Shown here: one piece after another, positions 1-6,270 of the stretch
Layout of the letters: the number at the start of each line of letters is the position of its first letter
How positions within the stretch are numbered: the stretch's first letter is position 1
Notes under the pieces: model-generated
The model's database searches: none
The model's input: the letters and a program-made list of their open reading frames with translations, nothing else
What the model was told of the DNA's origin: nothing
Assembly: GCA_013698285.1 (NCBI GenBank)
Contig: JACCVE010000451.1
Span: 1 to 14,802, forward strand
Source of the DNA: Chloroflexia bacterium
GTDB taxonomy: Bacteria; Chloroflexota; Chloroflexia; Thermomicrobiales; UBA6265
DNA: 14,802 nucleotides
Direction of reading: 5' to 3'
Position numbers and translations under genes: made by a program

Positions 1-167
1 TGGGGGGCACCGGCCTCCCAGGCCTCGACCTGCTCGTAGGAATGAAACCCGTAGGTGGTATTCGCGTAGAGCGGTACGCCGAAGGCCCCGGTCGAGGGGT
101 CCAGCGCCTCGCCGGCGTGGATGCAGCGGGTGTTCAGCCCGGCGGGCGGCTGGTCTGGCGCGGTCAT
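1..167 (-). CDS. PLP-dependent Cys/Met metabolism (trans-sulfuration) enzyme, N-terminus only
   Basis: This is the first 55 codons of a minus-strand gene that runs off the left edge. The start is an ATG at 167-165. Near residues 11-34 the protein reads LNTRCIHAGEALDPSTGAFG then VPLYANTTYGF. This is the conserved opening of the cystathionine gamma-synthase / O-acetylhomoserine sulfhydrylase / methionine gamma-lyase family (TR.IHAG...D..TGA...P.Y..TTY.F). Family members bind pyridoxal phosphate and carry out gamma-replacement or elimination on homoserine esters or cystathionine in the cytoplasm. The lysine that binds PLP and the rest of the fold lie outside the window, so the exact member (MetB, MetY or MetZ type) cannot be decided. 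The ribosome binding site is weak (GGACAGAGAGA about 10 bases before ATG). The gene is divergent from the secreted-protein pair. Confidence 0.82.
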   Translation of the reverse strand, partial: MTAPDQPPAGLNTRCIHAGEALDPSTGAFGVPLYANTTYGFHSYEQVEAWEAGAP

Positions 168-494
168 GGGGATCGTCTCTCTGTCCTGTCGGGATCCGGT
201 CGGGTGGAGGATTCGCCCGGCTCGCCGTCGCGGCACGGGCGTGGCGCCGCCTCGGGCGGGCTCGGGGCGACGATACCATGTCGTCGGGAGCGCGGGCGGC
301 CCGTCGGTGTCTCGACGCGGGGACCGAGGGGGAGAGGCACACGGGCCGGAGGGAGCGAGTCGGGAACGCCGCCGCTCCCCGCGGTTGACCAACCCTTAAC
401 GCGTCGCGTGGCGACAGCCCGGGGCCGGGTATGGTTCACTAGCGGCATCGACCCTGGACACCTGGACGATTGCCCCACGGGAGGGCCACGACCG
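168..494. other. divergent intergenic gap without a gene
   Basis: This stretch lies between the minus-strand Cys/Met enzyme and the plus-strand secreted protein and should hold both promoters. I see no convincing protein gene. A perfect 6-bp inverted repeat (CGACGA at 268-273, TCGTCG at 281-286) and a small one (GGTTG-AC-CAACC at 383-394) are present. A TATGGT at 430-435 could be a -10 element for the plus-strand gene, but no good -35 lies at the right distance. I looked on the minus strand for a SAM-type riboswitch or a T-box, which often precede such enzymes, and did not find their conserved cores. Confidence 0.5.
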
Positions 495-2393
495 ATGCGA
501 GTTCACCGCCTCATGACCCACGCCGCGCTCGTCGCCCTGCTGGCGCTCGGCCTCCTCGGCGCCGTGCCCCGGACCGCGGGGGCGCGGGCCCAATCCGGGG
601 AGACCTCGTATACCAACGAGGAGTATGGCTGGTCCCTGGAGTGGGACGGCGACGTTTGGGCGACCTTCACGCCCAACTCGGCCGCCAGCGACCTCGCCCT
701 GAGGAACGTCGGTGCCACGGGCCGGAGCGCCCTCTACTTCGTCTCGACCGATGCCTGGGGGACGCCCGCCGACTGCGTCGATGGCCGCCAGGAAGAGATC
801 GAGGCCGAGGCGGGGGTGGAAGACGTCGCCCGGGTCGAGGAGGCGCCGTCCGGGGACGATGCCGAGGCGGCGGGCGCCGTCTTCAGCCTGACCTATACCA
901 ACCCGAACCAGGCCGATGCCCAACCCGTCGAGCGGATCAACGACGTCACCTGCCTGAGCCTGGTCCCGGACGAGGCCGTGCTGTCGGTGACCCACATCAC
1001 CGGCGCCGATGCCTACGCGGACGAGGCCGAGGCGGTCGATGACCTGGTCGCCGGGATCACCTTCGCCGAGGGCGAGGTCGCCGCGACCGAACCGGCGGAC
1101 GACGAGGCGACGGAGACGCCGGAGGACGACGAGGCCACCGAGCCCGCCGGAGATAAGGCGACTGGAACGCCAGAGGGCGACGGGACGTCGGCGGACGAGG
1201 AGCCGTCCGCGGACGAGGCCACCGAGACGGCCGAGGCCGAGGAAGATGCCCCCGAGACGCCGGACAGCTCGGGCGACGTGCCCGACCCGGAGGAGGGCGT
1301 CGAGGGGAATACCTACACCAGCCCGACCTACGGCTTCACGCTGGAGTGGGACGAGGATATCTGGGAACTGGATCTCGAGAACCCGCGCGTGCCCGGGCGC
1401 GACACCCTCGTCCTGACCTCGGTGTCGTTCTCCGGCTACGTGTATGTGGAGGCGTACGAGGACTTCGACGGTGATCCGGCCGACTGCCTCGAAGGGTCGT
1501 CCGCCGAGATCACCGACGACGACATCGTCGATGACGTGGCGCCGTTTGAGGACGAGAACGGTGACCCGGTCGAGGGCGAGGAGGACGGAGTCGTCTTCGC
1601 CGCCTACACCTTGACCAGCGGCAATGACGAGGCGGCGGCCTACTTCGACTGCCAGACTCTGGTCGAAGGGGAAGCGGTCCTCGCCTTCAGCCTGCTCGCC
1701 GCGGTCGATGACGCCGAGGTCGCCTTCGACGCGCTGGCCGACCTGCGCGCCGCCCTCGACCTGAGCACCGTGGGTGAGACCGGCGGAGATGCGAGCGAGA
1801 CGCCAGAGGGCGACGACGCGACCGCGACGCCGGAGGACGAGGAGACGGAAACCCCGGAGGCGGGCGACCTGGCCGGGGTCGATGGCGCAGCCTACGAGAG
1901 CCCCACCTTCGGCTACACCCTGGAGTGGGACGACGAGATCTGGACGGTCGAGTCGGCCACGTCGGAGGACGATTCCGACACCCTGGTCCTGGCCAGCGAG
2001 AACAGCGTGGTCACGATCGCTGCCTACGCGGGGTTCGACGGCGACGCGGCGGCGTGCGTGGAGGCCGTCGAGGACGAGATCACCGACCGGGACGGCGTCT
2101 CCGACGTGACGATCTTGGAAGACGACGACGGTGACCCGATCGCCGAGGGCGACGAGGAGTACAGCTACGTCTACTACGGCTACACCCTGGACGACGGGAA
2201 CGACAGCGAGAACCTCTACGAGTACGTGGAGTGCTCGTCGTTTGGGGATGACGAGACGGTCCTCCAGATCTCGCAGGTCGCCCCGCTCCAGGGTTCGGAG
2301 CAGGAGTTGGACGATCTGGACGACCTGTTGGAGACCTTCGAGTTCGGCGACCAGGGCCCGGTCCTGTGGGCCGGTGATGTCCAGGCCGGATAG
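495..2393 (+). CDS. secreted acidic protein with three copies of an unrecognised two-cysteine module
   Basis: A 632-residue protein of unknown function. The start is ATG 495, with GGGAGGG at 479-485 nine bases upstream. The longer open frame upstream lacks a start that fits a signal peptide. Residues 1-33 form a signal peptide (Arg-rich start, Leu/Ala core, cleavage near AGARAQS). Three related modules follow, at about 38-192, 272-424 and 466-617. Each opens with Y-x-(S/N)-(P/E)-x-(F/Y)-G-(Y/F/W)-x-L-E-W-D and a W four to five residues later. Each carries two cysteines about 55-59 residues apart (94/153, 331/386, 521/580), plausibly a disulfide. Modules two and three share an AY-x-x-FDGD-x-A-x-C stretch. 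Linkers at about 195-271 and 425-462 are low-complexity Thr/Glu/Asp/Pro. No transmembrane anchor or catalytic motif is visible. The gene after it is a paralogue. An export role is supported, but the function is not. Confidence 0.85.
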   Translation: MRVHRLMTHAALVALLALGLLGAVPRTAGARAQSGETSYTNEEYGWSLEWDGDVWATFTPNSAASDLALRNVGATGRSALYFVSTDAWGTPADCVDGRQEEIEAEAGVEDVARVEEAPSGDDAEAAGAVFSLTYTNPNQADAQPVERINDVTCLSLVPDEAVLSVTHITGADAYADEAEAVDDLVAGITFAEGEVAATEPADDEATETPEDDEATEPAGDKATGTPEGDGTSADEEPSADEATETAEAEEDAPETPDSSGDVPDPEEGVEGNTYTSPTYGFTLEWDEDIWELDLENPRVPGRDTLVLTSVSFSGYVYVEAYEDFDGDPADCLEGSSAEITDDDIVDDVAPFEDENGDPVEGEEDGVVFAAYTLTSGNDEAAAYFDCQTLVEGEAVLAFSLLAAVDDAEVAFDALADLRAALDLSTVGETGGDASETPEGDDATATPEDEETETPEAGDLAGVDGAAYESPTFGYTLEWDDEIWTVESATSEDDSDTLVLASENSVVTIAAYAGFDGDAAACVEAVEDEITDRDGVSDVTILEDDDGDPIAEGDEEYSYVYYGYTLDDGNDSENLYEYVECSSFGDDETVLQISQVAPLQGSEQELDDLDDLLETFEFGDQGPVLWAGDVQAG

Positions 2394-2448
2394 ATCATCG
2401 CCGTTCGGGGCGGGACATTCGTCTGCGCCAGAGAGGGCCGCGAGACGC

Positions 2449-2477
2449 TTGCGGAACCGGGGTGCGTCCGCTAAGGT
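2449..2477 (+). promoter_or_regulatory. candidate promoter for the second secreted-protein gene
   Basis: TTGCGG at 2449-2454 and TAAGGT at 2472-2477 are separated by exactly 17 bases, in the gap before the second secreted-protein gene. Each box matches the sigma-A consensus at only three of six positions, so the spacing is the main support. If real, the second paralogue can be transcribed independently of the first, with a leader of about 130 bases. Confidence 0.3.
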
Positions 2478-2616
2478 CGAGGGGTCAAACCAAGAATCCG
2501 TGAGACGGTGTGCCGGGTGTGGTGATCCCCGGAACGCTCTTCGCATGCCACGGGGCGCGCGAAACGATGCAGGTTCGAGGTCAGTGGCCCCGAACGGGTG
2601 CGGAAGGGGAGCAGTC

Positions 2617-4476
2617 GTGAGGACCCGGTGGTTCGGACGCCAGATGGCAACCCGCGGATTCGCGATCGTCGCGATGCTCGTGGCCTTCTCGGCCCCAGCC
2701 CGGCCGGCGCTGGCCGACCACGCGACGCGGGACGGGATGTTCGAGGAGCGGTACTACATCAGCGTCCAGTTCAACTACCAATTTGAATGGGACAGCCCGT
2801 GGGAAGCCGACCTCGACCGGGTCGAGGTCGTCGAGGGCGAGTACGACCGGGTCGTGATCGTCAATGGTGAGACCGGTGCCGAGATCGAGGTGGTCGGCGC
2901 GGCCGGGGCCGACCCCGCGGATGTGCTGGACTCGGTGGCCGAGGGCCGGGTGAGCGATTCCGGGGCCGAGGTCGTGGCGGAGGACGAGGGGACGGTCGAC
3001 GATGTCGACTTCGTCTCCGCGACCGTCGCCTACGAGGGCGAGGACGGGGCGATCGAGGAGTACATCGAGTCTAGGGCCGCCACCGCGTCCGGGGAGACGG
3101 CCGCCACCGACGGCGCCATGACCTTCTTCGTCCGGGCGCCGGAGGGCGAGCTGGACGACACGCTGGCCGAGGTCCAGTCCGTGTTCCTCCGCGACATGGG
3201 GTTCCTCGGGCCGATGTTGCTCGGCGTGGCCGGAGCGGCGACCCAGTCCGGCGGGGACGACGAGGACGCGACCGCGACGGCCGAGGCGGGGGAGACGGCG
3301 GCGGCGGACGAGGACGACGGCGGGCGTGACGAGGATGACGAGACGGCCACCGCCGAGGCGGAAGAGACGGAGGCTGCCGAGGCGGAAGAGACGGAGGCCG
3401 CCGAGGACGAGGATCCCGGCGGGACCGCCGACGAGACCGGGGTCGACGGCGACGCCTACGAGAGCCCGACGTTCGGCTACACCCTGGAGTGGGACGAGGA
3501 CCTCTGGACCGTCAACGAAGAGCGCACCGAGGTCGGGGACCGGGATGTCTTGACACTCGACTACGCCGATGGCGGGTTCCTCTTCATCGAGGGGTACGAG
3601 GACTACGACGGCGACCCGGCCGACTGCCTCGTGGGGTCGGCGGACGAGATCCTCGGCACTGATGAGGTCGAGGATGTCGAGCCGCTGGAAGACGACGGGG
3701 GAGATGTGATCGAGGGCGAGGACGGTGGCGTCGCGTTCGCCGCCTACTCCCTTCTGCTGGGTGAAGAGGACGCGATCGCCTATTTCGATTGCCGAACCTT
3801 GGTCGAGGACGAGGCCGTGCTGGCCTTCAGCCTGATCGTCGCCGGGGCGGCCGGGGAGGACGCCATCGCCGACCTGGCCGATCTCCAAGACACGCTGGAA
3901 CTGGCTGACGAGGGCGGCTCGGTCAGCGACGACGACGCCACCCAGACCGCCGAGGCCGAGGACGGCTCGTCCGCCGGGGTGGAGACCTACGAGAGCGATG
4001 CCGGGTGGACGGTCGAGTTCGACACCGGGGTGTGGTCGCCCGTCGAGCCGTCGGATGAGCAGGAGTTCGAGCTTCGCCTGAACTCCACGGCCAGTACGGC
4101 CGACTTCACCGTCTTCGAGGACTTCGACGGCGACGCCGAAGCCTGCGTCGAAGATCGGGTGGCGCGGATCGGGAACGGCACCTTCGACGAGATCGACGAG
4201 GTCGAGGGTGTCACGGGCGACGCGGGCCAAGCGTCGGCGACCTACGAGCTGGCCTTCGAGGGCGACGACGGGCCGGTCGAACTCACCGTCTATGTCGAGT
4301 GCCGGACCGTGGTGGCCGGGGAGAGCGTGGTCGAGATCCTCTTCGCGAGCGAGCCGGACGACTTCGATGCCGAGCTGGAGGCGTTCGGGGACGTGCTCGA
4401 CGCGATCGAGACCCCGGATGCCGGGGACGGTGGGCCGGTGTTGTCCGGGTCAGGGACCCGCCGTCAGGCCGCCTGA
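2617..4476 (+). CDS. second secreted acidic protein, paralogue of the upstream gene, three related modules
   Basis: A 619-residue protein of unknown function. I chose GTG 2617 because AAGGGGAG (2604-2611) sits five bases upstream and this start gives a full signal peptide (Arg-rich start, core FAIVAMLVAF, cleavage near ARPALA, residue 33). ATG 2644 lacks a ribosome binding site. Three modules follow at about 45-205, 279-430 and 457-600. The second is very close to module three of the upstream protein (AYESPTFGYTLEWDEDLW; Cys 337/392). The third is more diverged (YESDAGWTVEFDTGVW; Cys 510/562). The first keeps YQFEWDSPW but has no cysteine. A linker at about 212-276 is almost entirely Ala, Glu, Asp and Thr and contains a repeated eight-residue unit. 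No membrane anchor is seen. The adjacency points to duplication and perhaps a joint surface role, but that is inference. Confidence 0.84.
   Translation: MRTRWFGRQMATRGFAIVAMLVAFSAPARPALADHATRDGMFEERYYISVQFNYQFEWDSPWEADLDRVEVVEGEYDRVVIVNGETGAEIEVVGAAGADPADVLDSVAEGRVSDSGAEVVAEDEGTVDDVDFVSATVAYEGEDGAIEEYIESRAATASGETAATDGAMTFFVRAPEGELDDTLAEVQSVFLRDMGFLGPMLLGVAGAATQSGGDDEDATATAEAGETAAADEDDGGRDEDDETATAEAEETEAAEAEETEAAEDEDPGGTADETGVDGDAYESPTFGYTLEWDEDLWTVNEERTEVGDRDVLTLDYADGGFLFIEGYEDYDGDPADCLVGSADEILGTDEVEDVEPLEDDGGDVIEGEDGGVAFAAYSLLLGEEDAIAYFDCRTLVEDEAVLAFSLIVAGAAGEDAIADLADLQDTLELADEGGSVSDDDATQTAEAEDGSSAGVETYESDAGWTVEFDTGVWSPVEPSDEQEFELRLNSTASTADFTVFEDFDGDAEACVEDRVARIGNGTFDEIDEVEGVTGDAGQASATYELAFEGDDGPVELTVYVECRTVVAGESVVEILFASEPDDFDAELEAFGDVLDAIETPDAGDGGPVLSGSGTRRQAA
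3352..3399 (+). repeat. tandem 24-bp repeat, two copies, in the linker
   Basis: Copy one is 3352-3375 and copy two is 3376-3399. They match at 23 of 24 bases and differ only in the last. The unit is in frame and encodes an Ala/Glu/Thr octapeptide, so it lengthens the acidic linker of the second secreted protein. This looks like recent slippage. Confidence 0.85.
3439..3513 (+). repeat. module-start repeat shared with 1875-1949
   Basis: This 75-base stretch opens module two of the second secreted protein. It matches 1875-1949, the start of module three of the first protein, at about 66 of 75 bases by direct count without gaps. The match covers the YESPTFGYTLEWD motif. It supports module shuffling or duplication between the two genes and could also be a recombination site. 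Confidence 0.8.
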
Positions 4477-4511
4477 CGAGGGGCCAGGCACGACGGCCAG
4501 GCGGGGGCACG

Positions 4512-4546
4512 GACGAGGGGCCAGGCATCGCGCCTGGCCCCTCGTC
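4512..4546 (+). terminator. strong hairpin, probable terminator after the secreted-protein genes
   Basis: GACGAGGGGCCAGGC (4512-4526) and its exact reverse complement (4532-4546) form a 15-bp perfect stem with a five-base loop. No run of T follows on either strand, which weakens the call as a classical intrinsic terminator. It lies 36 bases past the stop codon of the second secreted protein and upstream of a convergent gene, where a terminator is expected. The left arm is a second copy of a 16-base sequence at 4475-4490 that overlaps the stop codon. Confidence 0.6.
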
Positions 4547-4694
4547 ATGTCATCTCACCGTTCGACCGGGCGATCGACTGATCTCTTCCCCGTTCGGCCG
4601 GGACCGGGGCGCGCGATGTACCCCATGGCGAACGGCTCGGTCTCCCGCGCCGGGGACCTCCCCCGCTCGCCCGGACGATCACGACCGGGCGGGC

Positions 4695-4910
4695 TCAGTC
4701 AGCGTCGTCGTGGCTCGCCCGGCCGAAGGCGACGCCGCCGATGATCAGGACCAGGGTGCCGCCGATCATCAGCCACGAACCGACCGTGTCTTCCAGGCTC
4801 CGCTGGTCGGTGTAGGCCCGGCCCATGGCCCAGACCACCAGGCCGAAGACGGCCAGCACCGACCCCAGCGAGATCGCCCACAACGTCCAGGCCGCTGGTT
4901 CTCGTCCCAT
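4695..4910 (-). CDS. small membrane protein with two transmembrane helices
   Basis: A 71-residue protein of unknown function. I chose ATG 4910 because GGGGAGGG lies about nine to ten bases upstream. A longer frame to 4970 would add an Arg-rich stretch of low plausibility. The protein has two hydrophobic segments, about residues 8-29 (WTLWAISLGSVLAVFGLVVW) and 45-63 (SWLMIGGTLVLIIGGVAFG). They are separated by a short polar loop with Arg, Asp and Glu, and the tail is charged (SHDDAD). This is a helical hairpin with little outside the membrane. It is convergent with the secreted-protein pair and divergent from the dehydrogenase. The hydrophobic pattern and the ribosome binding site make it likely to be a real gene. 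I do not recognise the family. Confidence 0.6.
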   Translation of the reverse strand: MGREPAAWTLWAISLGSVLAVFGLVVWAMGRAYTDQRSLEDTVGSWLMIGGTLVLIIGGVAFGRASHDDAD

Positions 4911-5310
4911 CTCCCCTACCCTCCCCGACCACTCGCGTCGTCTCGCCCGGGCCGAATCCTGACCGGTCACGTGGCACCTGGTCGCCGGTCTTCACTGGGG
5001 ACAGGCTACCGGATATGGCCCGGCGCGTCGAGCGGCCCGGGATGCGGATCGGGCCGGCGGGAGACCAGGGCGGGCATCGGTGCCGGTCCGGTCCGGTCTG
5101 ACGGGGGCACGCGGGCCGGATCTGGACCGGTTGAGTTGCCTCCCCTCCCCTCGTGCCGGGCCACGATGGGTCGGTCACGAGATCGGGCCGGGCGGGCGCC
5201 TGGCACGGCGGCTGCGTGGGCGTCGTCTCGACGGGGGTCGCCGGGAAGGCCCGGCCGGCATACTCTGACGACGATCGACAGCCCGCACGGGGCACGCGAG
5301 GGGACTCTCC
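4911..5310. other. 400-base divergent gap without a recognised gene
   Basis: This gap lies between the small membrane protein (minus) and the dehydrogenase (plus) and should carry both promoters. It is very GC-rich, with short direct repeats such as GGTCCGGTCCGGTCT near 5084-5098. GCATACTCT at 5258-5266 could hold a -10 for the dehydrogenase, but I cannot pair it with a -35. I see no RNA gene, and no protein frame that looks coding. Confidence 0.45.
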
Positions 5311-6186
<876 letters not shown>

Positions 6187-6219
6187 GGCAATGGGTAGCG
6201 TCGCGTCCCAGCTGATCCG

Positions 6220-6253
6220 CGGGCGAGATAGACGGAATGGGCCATCTCGCCCG
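6220..6253. terminator. hairpin between convergent genes, possible bidirectional terminator
   Basis: CGGGCGAGAT (6220-6229) and ATCTCGCCCG (6244-6253) form a perfect 10-bp stem with a 14-base loop. It sits in the 84-base space between the stop codons of the dehydrogenase (plus) and the amidase-deacetylase (minus). Six A residues follow shortly after on the plus strand. They read as T upstream of the stem on the minus strand, so neither direction has the T run after the stem. Position and stem strength are the support. Confidence 0.5.
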
Positions 6254-6270
6254 GTGAAAAAACCGCAGTA

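Noticed and set aside
168..420. SAM riboswitch or T-box upstream of the Cys/Met enzyme
   Set aside because: The minus strand lacks the SAM-I core (GGGAC...TGAAGCC...GCAACC) and the T-box sequence.
396..2546. Long antisense open frame opposite the first secreted-protein gene
   Set aside because: High GC produces long frames on the opposite strand. The plus frame has a signal peptide, a ribosome binding site and repeated modules. The antisense product is Arg/Gly/Val-rich without recognisable motifs.
2581..4230. Long antisense open frame opposite the second secreted-protein gene
   Set aside because: Same reason: it mirrors the GAG/GAC-rich sense codons and has no domain or start signal.
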